DNA from: Thermogladius sp.
Lineage (GTDB): Archaea > Thermoproteota > Thermoprotei_A > Sulfolobales > Desulfurococcaceae
Assembly: GCA_009904025.1 (NCBI GenBank)
Contig: WYEE01000038.1
Coordinates: forward strand, 1-5,573
Direction of reading: 5' to 3'
DNA: 5,573 bases
Made by a program: the position numbers and the translations under genes. Of this stretch, positions 1 through 5,550 are shown in pieces. A model generated the notes under the pieces. That model saw only the letters and a program-made list of their open reading frames with translations, did no database searches and was not told the origin of the DNA. Position 1 is the stretch's first letter; each line of letters opens with the position of its first letter.

Positions 1-663
1 CCAGGCCCGCACCCGATAGAGTACTCTCTCCCTCTGTTAATTGTTGTGAGAAACGTGTTCGGATACGCTGAAACCGCTAGAGAGGCTAGGAGGCTTATAG
101 CCGAGGGGAACTTTAGAATAGACGGGCGTGTGGTACGCGACTATAAGTTCCCAGTCGGCTTCATGGACGTCCTGCATATTGTGCCCACGGACGAGTATTA
201 TAGGGTTGTACCTGTCCCAACCAAAGTCATAGGGTTTGTTAAAATACCTCGAGAAGAAGCCTCGTTCAAGCTCTGCAGGATTGAGAACAAGGTTACAGTT
301 AAAGGAGGTCATATTCAGCTAAACCTCCATGACGGCAGGAATGTTCTGGTTAGAGTAAGCGATCCAAGAAACCCTGTCGAGGATGTATATGATACCCTCG
401 GCACCATACAATTATCCCTTGTGGATAACAAGATAGCGGATTACATACCCCTTGCAGAGAATACTCTGGTAATAATATCCGGTGGGAGAAACGTCGGTAG
501 AGTGGGCTTACTGAAGAACATCCACAGGGGTATGGGCGTAAGGAGGAGTATAGCTGTGATCGAGGATAAAAACGGCAACCTGTTCCAGACAAGCTTGAAC
601 TATGTTTTCCCAATAGGTAAGGAGAAGCCCTTGATCACACTGCCGGAGGGCGCGTGGAAATGA
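1..663 (+). CDS. rps4e: Small-subunit ribosomal protein eS4 (S4e), 5'-truncated by window edge
   Basis: This is a structural protein of the archaeal 30S subunit that binds 16S rRNA. The reading frame is open from base 1, so the GTG at position 46 is an internal Val codon, not the start. The fragment opens with PGPHPIEYSLPL, part of the conserved N-terminal region, and about 20 to 25 residues should lie upstream if it has the usual length near 240. Of the 220 visible residues, about 15-61 form the S4-type RNA-binding domain (AREARRLIAEGNFRIDGRVV, then DYKFPVGFMDV). The central S4e domain follows, and about 155-190 look like a C-terminal KOW segment (SGGRNVGRVG). The stop TGA overlaps the ATG of uL5 as ATGA, and the C-terminal codons carry that gene's SD (GGAGGG, 645-650). 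eS4 is absent from bacteria, which fixes the window as archaeal. Identity is very secure. Confidence 0.96.
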   Translation, partial: PGPHPIEYSLPLLIVVRNVFGYAETAREARRLIAEGNFRIDGRVVRDYKFPVGFMDVLHIVPTDEYYRVVPVPTKVIGFVKIPREEASFKLCRIENKVTVKGGHIQLNLHDGRNVLVRVSDPRNPVEDVYDTLGTIQLSLVDNKIADYIPLAENTLVIISGGRNVGRVGLLKNIHRGMGVRRSIAVIEDKNGNLFQTSLNYVFPIGKEKPLITLPEGAWK

Positions 664-1226
664 CGTCCGGGGTAGCGGTTGAAGAAGAGAAAATTCTGGA
701 AAAATGGAATAGTAATCCGATGTTGAAGCCGAGGATAACAAAAGTTACAGTGAACATCTCTGTCGGGTCTGCGACAGATAGGTTGGGTAAAGCGATGAAG
801 GTTCTAGAAGAGCTGACAGGTGCTAAGCCTGTTCCGAGGAGGGCTAAGAGAACTATTAGGGATTTCGGTATTAGAAAAGGCGAGAATATAGCGGCAGCGG
901 TAACTCTAAGAGGCGAGAAGGCGTTGAGCTTTCTTAGGAAGGCTTTGGAAGCCATTGGATACAGGCTGAAGGCCTCGAGTTTCGACGACTACGGCAATGT
1001 CAGTTTCGGGATTAAAGAGCACATACACATCCCTGGTGTGAAATACGACCCTGAGGTCGGTATTTTCGGGATGGATGTTTGTATAACAATTGAGAGGCCT
1101 GGCTATAGGATTATGAGGAGGAAGAGGATGAGGAAGAAAAGAGTGCCTAGGAGGCACAGAGTTTCCAGAGAGGAAGCCATGCTCTTGCTCAAAAAGGAGC
1201 TTGGGGTGGAGATAGTCCCAGAGTAG
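660..1226 (+). CDS. rpl5: Large-subunit ribosomal protein uL5
   Basis: uL5 binds 5S rRNA and helps form the central protuberance of the 50S subunit, contacting the P-site tRNA region. The 188-residue product has the expected family length. Recognisable segments are NPMLKPRITKVTVNISVG near the N-terminus, the conserved TGAKPVPRRAKRTIRDFGIR block, KEHIHIPGVKYDPEVGIFGM, and a very basic stretch RRKRMRKKRVPRRHRV near the C-terminus. I chose ATG 660, which overlaps the eS4 stop as ATGA and lies 9 nt after GGAGGG. A GTG at 654 would add two residues but sits only 3 nt from that SD, closer than any other start here. The stop TAG forms part of the SD of uS14. Identity is secure; the start is probable. 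Confidence 0.96.
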   Translation: MTSGVAVEEEKILEKWNSNPMLKPRITKVTVNISVGSATDRLGKAMKVLEELTGAKPVPRRAKRTIRDFGIRKGENIAAAVTLRGEKALSFLRKALEAIGYRLKASSFDDYGNVSFGIKEHIHIPGVKYDPEVGIFGMDVCITIERPGYRIMRRKRMRKKRVPRRHRVSREEAMLLLKKELGVEIVPE

Positions 1227-1234
1227 GTGGTTTG

Positions 1235-1399
1235 ATGGGTAAGTACAGGCTTCCCAAGGAGAGAAGCTATGGGAAGGGTAGTAGGAAGTGCCAGAGATGC
1301 GGTTCCAGGGACGCTGTTATACAAGCATATGGACTATACCTTTGCAGGCAGTGTTTCAGAGAGCTAGCTGTTTCAATAGGGTTTAAAAAATATGGTTAA
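1235..1399 (+). CDS. rps14: Small-subunit ribosomal protein uS14, short zinc-binding archaeal form
   Basis: uS14 sits in the head of the 30S subunit. This 54-codon gene is easily missed because it is so short. The product starts MGKYRLPKERSYGKGSRKC and carries a four-cysteine zinc motif, C19-Q-R-C22 and C37-R-Q-C40, separated by 14 residues. It ends in the family-typical FRELAVSIGFKKYG. Length and cysteine spacing match the archaeal S14 family, the short zinc-containing type related to eukaryotic S29. The start ATG is 5 nt after AGGTG, whose first two bases belong to the uL5 stop codon. Its position between uL5 and uS8 is the canonical one. The stop TAA lies inside an imperfect palindrome (1394-1415) that extends into the gap before uS8. 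Identity is very secure. Confidence 0.96.
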   Translation: MGKYRLPKERSYGKGSRKCQRCGSRDAVIQAYGLYLCRQCFRELAVSIGFKKYG

Positions 1400-1415
1400 A
1401 TAAGCTTTTTTAACC
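1394..1415. repeat. Imperfect 22-bp palindrome over the uS14 stop codon, with a T6 run
   Basis: The arms GGTTAAA (1394-1400) and TTTAACC (1409-1415) are exact reverse complements. The centre AAGCTT is also self-complementary, so 10 of 11 base pairs match, the only mismatch being T1401/T1408. The 3' half includes six T in a row (1406-1411). It could act as a weak RNA hairpin, a T-run pause or terminator, a processing site, or nothing. The arms are AT-rich, so a hairpin would be weak at high growth temperature. The symmetry is seen directly; any function is inference. Confidence 0.4.
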
Positions 1416-1425
1416 GATATAAAGG

Positions 1426-1432
1426 GGAGGTG
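1426..1432 (+). promoter_or_regulatory. Strong Shine-Dalgarno site of uS8
   Basis: GGAGGTG is the fullest match in the window to the complement of the archaeal 16S rRNA 3' end. It ends 6 nt before ATG 1439. It decides the uS8 start: a GTG at 1430 would lie inside the SD itself, so the longer frame beginning there is not the real start. Confidence 0.8.
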
Positions 1433-1438
1433 TTGCTT

Positions 1439-1840
1439 ATGGTTATGATGGACACGCTCGCTAATGCCCTGGCAGCGCTTCAGAACGCGTCGGCGAGGTC
1501 TAAGAGTGAAGTGTTGATAATGCCCGCCTCGAAACTCATATTAAATGTGTTGAAGGTTCTCCAGAGAGAGGGATATATTGGCGAATTCGAGTACATCGAT
1601 GACGGCAGATGGGGTAAGGTTAAGGTTCAATTACTCGGGAGAATTAACAAGATCGGAGTTATCAAGCCGAGGTTTAGCGTAACATACCGGGATCTCGTGG
1701 AATTCTCGGAGTGGTTGAAGAAGTACTTGCCTGCCTACAATATTGGGGTTCTAATCATAAGCACATCTAGCGGAGTTATGAGCCATCGGGAGGCCGTCGA
1801 GAAGCATTTGGGAGGCGTCCTACTAGCCTACGTCTACTAG
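1439..1840 (+). CDS. rps8: Small-subunit ribosomal protein uS8
   Basis: uS8 is a primary 16S rRNA-binding protein that organises the central domain (platform) of the 30S subunit. The 133 residues match the archaeal family length. The N-terminus MVMMDTLANALAALQNA is typical, followed by the SEVLIMPASKLILNVLKVLQ segment, and the C-terminus holds the S8 signature STSSGVMSHREA (residues 108-119), the main RNA-contacting loop. The ATG at 1439 is chosen from the SD at 1426-1432. It follows the only noticeable gap between the ribosomal protein genes here (39 nt). Its stop TAG is part of the SD of uL6. In bacteria S8 represses spc translation by binding its own mRNA; nothing here proves the same in this organism. 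Identity is very secure. Confidence 0.97.
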   Translation: MVMMDTLANALAALQNASARSKSEVLIMPASKLILNVLKVLQREGYIGEFEYIDDGRWGKVKVQLLGRINKIGVIKPRFSVTYRDLVEFSEWLKKYLPAYNIGVLIISTSSGVMSHREAVEKHLGGVLLAYVY

Positions 1841-1849
1841 GTGGTGGAC

Positions 1850-2413
1850 ATGGTTAAGACAGCGTATTCTAGCTCCACGATCGATATACCCGATAACGTT
1901 AGCGTTGAAGTAGAAGGGCTGAAGATCAGGGTTAAAGGACCCCTGGGAGAGCTGGAGAAAGATTTCAGCCATGCTAAAGGTGTTGGAATAAGAGTAGAAG
2001 GAGATAAGATCATTGTAGAAGGGTATTTCCTGGACAGGAAGAAAAAGGCTTTGATAGGCACTATAGCAGCACACATCGAGAACATGATAACGGGTGTGAC
2101 AAAAGGCTTCACATACAAGCTTAAGATAATCTACTCGCACTTCCCAATCACGGTGCAAGTCGATGAGAGGAACAATGTTGTCAGGATAAAGAACTTCCTC
2201 GGCGAAAAATCTGATAGGATAGCGAAGATCCATGGTAAAAACGTGAAAGTAAAGGTCTCCGGCGAGGACGTCATCGTGACAGGCATAGATATTGAGGAGG
2301 TCGGTCAAACAGCGGCTAATATAGAGAGAGCTACTAAGATAAGAGAGCTTGACAGGAGGATTTTTGCTGATGGTATTTACCTATATGAGAGGGGGGTTGG
2401 AATTGAAAGATGA
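1850..2413 (+). CDS. rpl6: Large-subunit ribosomal protein uL6
   Basis: uL6 lies near the factor-binding region of the 50S subunit and contacts 23S rRNA around the sarcin-ricin loop. The 187-residue protein shows the two tandem L6 domains: the first includes VEVEGLKIRVKGPLGELEKDF (about 18-39) and NMITGVTKGF (78-87); the second includes KNFLGEK (114-120) and VGQTAANIERATKIRELDRR with FADGIYLYE near the C-terminus. I start at ATG 1850, 6 nt after AGGTG (1839-1843); a GTG at 1841 is inside the SD. The last residues, GVGIER, extend beyond the usual end of archaeal L6 and are encoded by the G-rich stretch that also serves as the SD and start of eL32. The two genes overlap. Identity is very secure. 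Confidence 0.97.
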   Translation: MVKTAYSSSTIDIPDNVSVEVEGLKIRVKGPLGELEKDFSHAKGVGIRVEGDKIIVEGYFLDRKKKALIGTIAAHIENMITGVTKGFTYKLKIIYSHFPITVQVDERNNVVRIKNFLGEKSDRIAKIHGKNVKVKVSGEDVIVTGIDIEEVGQTAANIERATKIRELDRRIFADGIYLYERGVGIER

Positions 2414-2807
2414 CATAGAACGCTTGCTAAGGTTAAGGGAGAGGATTAAAGTCAAGAAACCCGAGTTCCTCCGGTATCTTTGGTGGAAGAAACCGAAGTT
2501 CAAGAACGATCTTAAATGGCGTAAGCCCAAGGGCATTGACAACAAGGTTAAAAGAAGACTGAAAGGCTACCCACCTCTAGTATCGGTGGGTTACGGCGGA
2601 CCATCCGAAGTGAGGGGCTATCACCCATCCGGGTTAATCCCGGTAGTTGTATCAACCTTAGAGGATATCAACAAATTGGATCCCTCGAAGAACATCATAT
2701 ATATAAGTGGTAATACAGGGTTGAAGAAGAAGATCGAGATTTACAGAGTAGCTGTATCGAGAGGCTTTAAAGTGGCCAACCCCCCCGACCGTAGTAGAGG
2801 TGCGTAG
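2403..2807 (+). CDS. rpl32e: Large-subunit ribosomal protein eL32 (L32e), probable TTG start
   Basis: eL32 is an archaeal/eukaryotic-specific 50S protein. The core is unmistakable: RLRERIKVKKPEF, then WWKKPKFKNDLKW followed by RKPKGIDNKVKRRLKGYPP, then VGYGGPSEVRGYHPSG and a conserved tail ISGNTGLKKKIEIYRVA. The start is uncertain. TTG 2403 (MKDDIERLL, 134 residues) lies 14 nt from the first G of the upstream GAGGGG, the same offset as for uL5 and eL19. Alternatives in frame are TTG 2397 (MELKDD), ATG 2385, ATG 2370 with GGAGG 10 nt upstream, and ATG 2349; the longer forms would give an N-terminus not usual for the family. With the chosen start it overlaps uL6 by 11 nt, implying coupled translation. 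The product ends VANPPDRSRGA, over a C7 run. Identity is secure, start is moderate. Confidence 0.94.
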   Translation: MKDDIERLLRLRERIKVKKPEFLRYLWWKKPKFKNDLKWRKPKGIDNKVKRRLKGYPPLVSVGYGGPSEVRGYHPSGLIPVVVSTLEDINKLDPSKNIIYISGNTGLKKKIEIYRVAVSRGFKVANPPDRSRGA

Positions 2808-2810
2808 TGG

Positions 2811-3263
2811 ATGAGTGATCTAACTTTCCAGAAGAGATTGGCCTCCGAGATACTTGGGGTAGGCGTTTCAAGAATTAGAGTGGATCCAGCTAGGGTGGAT
2901 GATGTTGCTGATGCTATAACGAGAGAGGAGATTAAGAGGCTTATCGAAGAAAGGGCTATCTATATTGAGCCAGTCCACGGGAACGCTGGGTACAGTGGTA
3001 AACTAAGGCACGTTCAGAGGAGGAAGGGTAGGAGGAGGGGCAGTGGGAAAAGGAAAGGCGTTAGGACGGCTAGAATGGATGAAAAAGCGGCGTGGATGAA
3101 TAGGATTAGGAAGATGAGGAGGTATCTAAGGTATTTGAGAGATAGAAGGCTTATAGACAAGAAGACTTACAGGAGGCTTTACAGGCTTGCGAAGGGAGGT
3201 TTCTTCAAATCCTTCAGCTCCCTCCGAACATACCTTGTTGAGCAAGGCATTTTGAAAAAGTAG
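2811..3263 (+). CDS. rpl19e: Large-subunit ribosomal protein eL19 (L19e)
   Basis: eL19 is an archaeal/eukaryotic protein near the peptide exit tunnel; in eukaryotes it also reaches across to the small subunit. The 150-residue length is typical. The N-terminal helical part has TFQKRLASEILGVGVSRIRV and ITREEIKRLIEERAIY. The middle is a very basic extension (about 64-87, HVQRRKGRRRGSGKRKGVR) expected to thread through 23S rRNA. The C-terminal helical domain holds WMNRIRKMRRYLRYLRDRRLID and the AKGGFFKSFSSLRTYL segment. The ATG lies 8 nt after GAGGTG (2797-2802), which sits in the last codons of eL32, and only 3 nt after that gene's stop. Its own stop TAG begins the SD of uL18. Identity is very secure. 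Confidence 0.97.
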   Translation: MSDLTFQKRLASEILGVGVSRIRVDPARVDDVADAITREEIKRLIEERAIYIEPVHGNAGYSGKLRHVQRRKGRRRGSGKRKGVRTARMDEKAAWMNRIRKMRRYLRYLRDRRLIDKKTYRRLYRLAKGGFFKSFSSLRTYLVEQGILKK

Positions 3264-3272
3264 GTGTTGTAT

Positions 3273-3863
3273 ATGGCTAGAGGACCTAGATACAAGGTTC
3301 CTAGGAGAAGGAGGAGAGAGGGTAAAACAAACTATTACAAGAGATATAGGATGGTGATGTCCCGGAAGCCGAGGTTCATCATCAGAAAAACCCTGAACTA
3401 CATCTGGGTTCAAGTAGCAGTAGCGAAGCCGGGCGGAGATTACATAGTGGCTTCAGCACACTCCAACGAGCTGGTCAAGAAATACGGTTGGAGAGGCGGT
3501 ACAGCCAACACCCCCTCAGCATATTTGACAGGGCTTTTAGCAGGCTATAGGGCTTTGAGGAAGGGTATTAAAGAAGCAATTCTCGATATAGGACTTCATA
3601 AACCTGTGAAGGGGGGAGTGGTGTTCGCCGCCGCTAAAGGCGGGATAGACGCTGGCCTGAATATACCTGTGGGTGAAGGGATGTTCCCGAGCGATGATAG
3701 GATTCGAGGGGAGCATATAGCTTCATGGTCTAAAACACTGAGAGAGAAAGGTCTTTTAGAGAGATTCTTCTCGAGGTATTTGGCGAAAGGTTTAAACCCC
3801 GAGGAGCTTCCACAACACTTCGAGGAGGTTAAGAAGAAGATAATAGTGGAGTATGGTGGTTGA
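3273..3863 (+). CDS. rpl18: Large-subunit ribosomal protein uL18, long archaeal form
   Basis: uL18 binds 5S rRNA together with uL5 and anchors it in the central protuberance. At 196 residues it is the long archaeal/eukaryotic form (bacterial L18 is about 120). Landmarks are the basic N-terminus MARGPRYKVPRRRRREGKTN, the RMVMSRKPRFIIRKTLNYI strand region, KKYGWRGGTANTPSAYLTG, and the core ILDIGLHKPVKGGVVFAAAK followed by GGIDAGLNIP (about 103-132). An archaeal C-terminal extension FFSRYLAKGLNPEELPQHF follows. ATG 3273 lies 6 nt after AGGTG, itself fused to the eL19 stop; GTG 3264 is within that SD and is rejected as a start. The 3' end (tatggtggt) supplies the SD for uS5. Identity is very secure. 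Confidence 0.97.
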   Translation: MARGPRYKVPRRRRREGKTNYYKRYRMVMSRKPRFIIRKTLNYIWVQVAVAKPGGDYIVASAHSNELVKKYGWRGGTANTPSAYLTGLLAGYRALRKGIKEAILDIGLHKPVKGGVVFAAAKGGIDAGLNIPVGEGMFPSDDRIRGEHIASWSKTLREKGLLERFFSRYLAKGLNPEELPQHFEEVKKKIIVEYGG

Positions 3864-3864
3864 T

Positions 3865-4509
3865 ATGAGCTCGAGCGCGGTGGATAAAGCGGCCTTAGAG
3901 AAGTGGGTTCCAAGGACTAAAGTGGGTAAACTAGTGCTTGAAGGCAAGATTACGTCGTTGAAGGAGATATTCGATAGGAACCTCCCCCTGTTGGAGCCGG
4001 AGATAGTGGACTACCTTCTACCTAATTTGAAGTACGAGAGGATAGATGCTGGTCTAGTCCAGAAAATGACTGACGCGGGCAGGAGGACAAGGTTCAGGGT
4101 TATAGTTGTCGTCGGCAACGAGGACGGGTTTGTAGGCGTGGGGTTGGGTAAGGCAAAACAATACGTTGAAGCCTTGAACAAAGCGGTCAGAGACGCTAAA
4201 TTAAACATAGTTCCCGTTAGGAGGGGGTGTGGTAGCTGGGAGTGTAGGTGTGGTGAGCCACATAGTGTCCCATTTACTGTTGTAGGTAAAAGCGGTAGTG
4301 TAAGAGTCATCATAAAACCAGCCCCAAAGGGAACGGGACTTGTAGCAGGGGAGGTTGCCAAGGTTGTGTTGAGGTTGGCGGGTATAAGGGATGCCTGGAT
4401 GGACACATTCGGTGAGACGAGAACCACAGTAAACTTCGCTAAGGCAACAGTTAACGCCCTTAGAAACACATACAAATTCGTTACACCACTCGACTGGCTG
4501 AGAGGGTAG
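3865..4509 (+). CDS. rps5: Small-subunit ribosomal protein uS5
   Basis: uS5 contributes to decoding accuracy and to the mRNA entry channel of the 30S subunit. The 214-residue product has an archaeal/eukaryotic-style N-terminal extension (WVPRTKVGKLVLEGKI...), then the S5 N-terminal dsRBD-like domain (about 66-118: KMTDAGRRTRFRVIVVVGN, GVGLGKAKQY) and the C-terminal domain (about 141-200: KSGSVRVIIKPAPKGTGLV, LAGIRDAWMDTFGETRTTVN). Between them is RRGCGSWECRCGEPHSVPF, with Cys122, Cys127, Cys129 and His133 close together. The start is ATG 3865, 6 nt after GGTG (3855-3858) and 1 nt past the uL18 stop. ATG 3853 would overlap uL18 and has only a weak GTGGAG upstream, so I reject it. Identity is very secure. 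Confidence 0.97.
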   Translation: MSSSAVDKAALEKWVPRTKVGKLVLEGKITSLKEIFDRNLPLLEPEIVDYLLPNLKYERIDAGLVQKMTDAGRRTRFRVIVVVGNEDGFVGVGLGKAKQYVEALNKAVRDAKLNIVPVRRGCGSWECRCGEPHSVPFTVVGKSGSVRVIIKPAPKGTGLVAGEVAKVVLRLAGIRDAWMDTFGETRTTVNFAKATVNALRNTYKFVTPLDWLRG

Positions 4510-4519
4510 GGGTCTGGGG

Positions 4520-4996
4520 ATGCCAGTACTCTACGCTGTGATAAGAATCAGAGGCCTACCCGACACTCCGCCAGATGTCGAGCACACTCTCAGCTTGCTT
4601 AGGCTTAGGAGAAAGTATAGTATGGTGATATACCCGAAGGATCTTCCCGGCTTAGAAGAGATGCTGATGAAGGTGAAAGACTGGGTTACCTGGGGTGAGA
4701 TAGATGAGGCGACGCTTACCCAGCTCTTGGAGAAGAGAGGGCGTGTCAAGGGAGGCTTGAAGCTAAGTAGAGACATTCTAAGGAAATTCTTTAACGTAGA
4801 TAGCTTTGAGGAGCTGGCGAAAAAGATATTATCCGGCGAGATAGTCCTCCACAAGCAGGACGTTATTAAACCCGTCTTCCGGTTGCACCCCCCTAGAGGA
4901 GGGTTTAGGGGAAGCATTAAAAAACCCATAGGGGATCACGGCGAATTGGGCTACCGTGGTCGTGGGATCAACGATTTGATTAAAAGAATGCTATAG
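4520..4996 (+). CDS. rpl30: Large-subunit ribosomal protein uL30, long archaeal form
   Basis: uL30 is a 50S protein related to eukaryotic L7. At 158 residues it is the long archaeal form; bacterial L30 is only about 60. The N-terminal L30 fold is clear (YAVIRIRGLPDTPPDVEHTL, LRLRRKYSMVIYP, residues 5-39). The middle has WVTWGEIDEATLTQLLEKRG, and the C-terminal extension shows the archaeal/eukaryotic block FRLHPPRGGF (120-129) followed by a basic GRGINDLIKRML end. The ATG lies 10 nt past the uS5 stop, with a G-rich SD (AGGGG, 4508-4512) overlapping that stop. The stop TAG begins the SD of uL15. Identity is very secure. Confidence 0.96.
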   Translation: MPVLYAVIRIRGLPDTPPDVEHTLSLLRLRRKYSMVIYPKDLPGLEEMLMKVKDWVTWGEIDEATLTQLLEKRGRVKGGLKLSRDILRKFFNVDSFEELAKKILSGEIVLHKQDVIKPVFRLHPPRGGFRGSIKKPIGDHGELGYRGRGINDLIKRML

Positions 4997-5006
4997 GTGG
5001 CGTATC

Positions 5007-5453
5007 ATGGTTGTGAGGAAGAGGAGGAAGAGTAGGAAGCTAAGGGGTAGGACTAGGACGATGGGTTGGGGTAGGGTGGGACAGCATAGGAAGAGCGGTT
5101 CTAGAGGTGGATTTGGTTCAGTTGGCCAGCATAAGCACAAATGGGTGTGGATGTTGAAGTACGCGCCTAATTGGTATGGTAAACACGGTTTCGTCAACCC
5201 GACTAGCAGGACGGGGCTTGTGAGGGAAATCAACGTCGGCTTACTCGATGAGATCGCAGATAAACTTGTTAGAGAGGGCAAGGCTGTGGTGGAGGAGGGC
5301 ATAGTTGTTGTAGATGTAACGAAGCTCGGCTTCAACAAGGTAACCGGGAAGGGGAAGGTAACGAAAAGGATGAAAGTGATAGCTGAATATATCACTGAGA
5401 ATGCTAGGAGGAAGATTGAGGAGGCGGGGGGCGTAGTCCAACTCCTAGGGTGA
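5007..5453 (+). CDS. rpl15: Large-subunit ribosomal protein uL15
   Basis: uL15 is a late-assembly 50S protein with a long RNA-threading N-terminus. The 148-residue product starts with a basic, glycine-rich tail (MVVRKRRKSRKLRGRTRTMG, then WGRVGQHRKSGSRGGFGSVG) typical of archaeal L15. It continues through HKHKWVWMLKYAPNWYGKHGF and the folded domain TGLVREINVGLLDEIADKLV, FNKVTGKGKVTKRMKVIAEY, and ends with ENARRKIEEAGGVVQLLG. The ATG lies 7 nt after AGGTG, which is fused to the uL30 stop (TAGGTGG). It is the last ribosomal protein gene in the window and is followed by a 97-nt gap. Identity is very secure. Confidence 0.97.
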   Translation: MVVRKRRKSRKLRGRTRTMGWGRVGQHRKSGSRGGFGSVGQHKHKWVWMLKYAPNWYGKHGFVNPTSRTGLVREINVGLLDEIADKLVREGKAVVEEGIVVVDVTKLGFNKVTGKGKVTKRMKVIAEYITENARRKIEEAGGVVQLLG

Positions 5454-5458
5454 GTAAA

Positions 5459-5465
5459 AGTTTTT
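5459..5465 (+). terminator. Possible weak T-run terminator after uL15
   Basis: A run of five T (5461-5465) starts 8 nt after the uL15 stop. Archaeal transcription often ends at U-rich tracts without a strong hairpin, so partial termination is possible here. The run is short and no stable hairpin precedes it; this is a tentative call. Confidence 0.2.
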
Positions 5466-5474
5466 CAACGTGGC

Positions 5475-5489
5475 GGTTAAGTTTTAATA
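5475..5489 (+). promoter_or_regulatory. Candidate BRE/TATA promoter for the downstream (secY) gene
   Basis: TTTTAATA (5482-5489), preceded by GGTTAAG as a possible BRE, resembles an archaeal TATA element. With the usual spacing of about 26 nt from the box centre, transcription would start near 5510-5514 (purines AAG at 5511-5513). That leaves a leader of roughly 40 nt containing the SD at 5541-5544 before ATG 5551. A second TATA-like stretch, TCTTTAA (5501-5507), could also serve. It lies in the only long gap of the window. Prediction only; readthrough from uL15 is not excluded. Confidence 0.4.
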
Positions 5490-5509
5490 GCCGGTAGACA
5501 TCTTTAACC
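5475..5509. repeat. Inverted repeat GGTTAA/TTAACC in the uL15-secY gap
   Basis: GGTTAA (5475-5480) and TTAACC (5504-5509) are exact reverse complements, extended by one G-T wobble (5481/5503), with about 21 nt between the arms. The candidate TATA box lies in the loop. The same arm sequences flank the gap before uS8 (1394-1415). GGTTAA is common in these genes as part of Val-Lys codons, so chance is a serious alternative. Confidence 0.3.
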
Positions 5510-5550
5510 CAAGTAGTTACGTCGGCTCTCTGGAGACAGCGGTGTTGGTA

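Noticed and set aside
1405..1424. Internal promoter for uS8 (CTTTTTTAA or GATATAAAG as TATA box)
   Set aside because: Usual archaeal spacing would place the transcription start at or after the SD and start codon of uS8, which has a strong SD and is clearly a leadered gene.
1430..1438. Upstream in-frame GTG/TTG starts for uS8, and likewise at 1841 for uL6 and 3264 for uL18
   Set aside because: Each of these codons lies inside or directly against the Shine-Dalgarno site that serves the downstream ATG, and the resulting extra residues are not typical of the families.
1823..2308. Long open frame on the minus strand opposite uL6 (161 codons)
   Set aside because: It lies entirely opposite an unmistakable ribosomal protein gene, has no recognisable family and is explained by the codon composition of the + strand gene.
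2780..2786. C7 run in eL32 (and the G6 run at 2391-2396) as a possible frameshift or sequencing error
   Set aside because: The frame stays consistent on both sides, and the genes end at sensible lengths with well-placed SD sites for their neighbours.
3789..3798. Perfect 10-bp palindrome GGTTTAAACC
   Set aside because: It lies within conserved-frame coding sequence of uL18 (Gly-Leu-Asn-Pro) and is short enough to occur by chance.
4011..4475. Long minus-strand open frame opposite uS5 (154 codons), and similar ones opposite uL30 (4531-4929) and uL15 (4991-5395)
   Set aside because: These are low-complexity shadow frames (rich in Ser, Leu, Pro, Thr) with no SD context or family resemblance.
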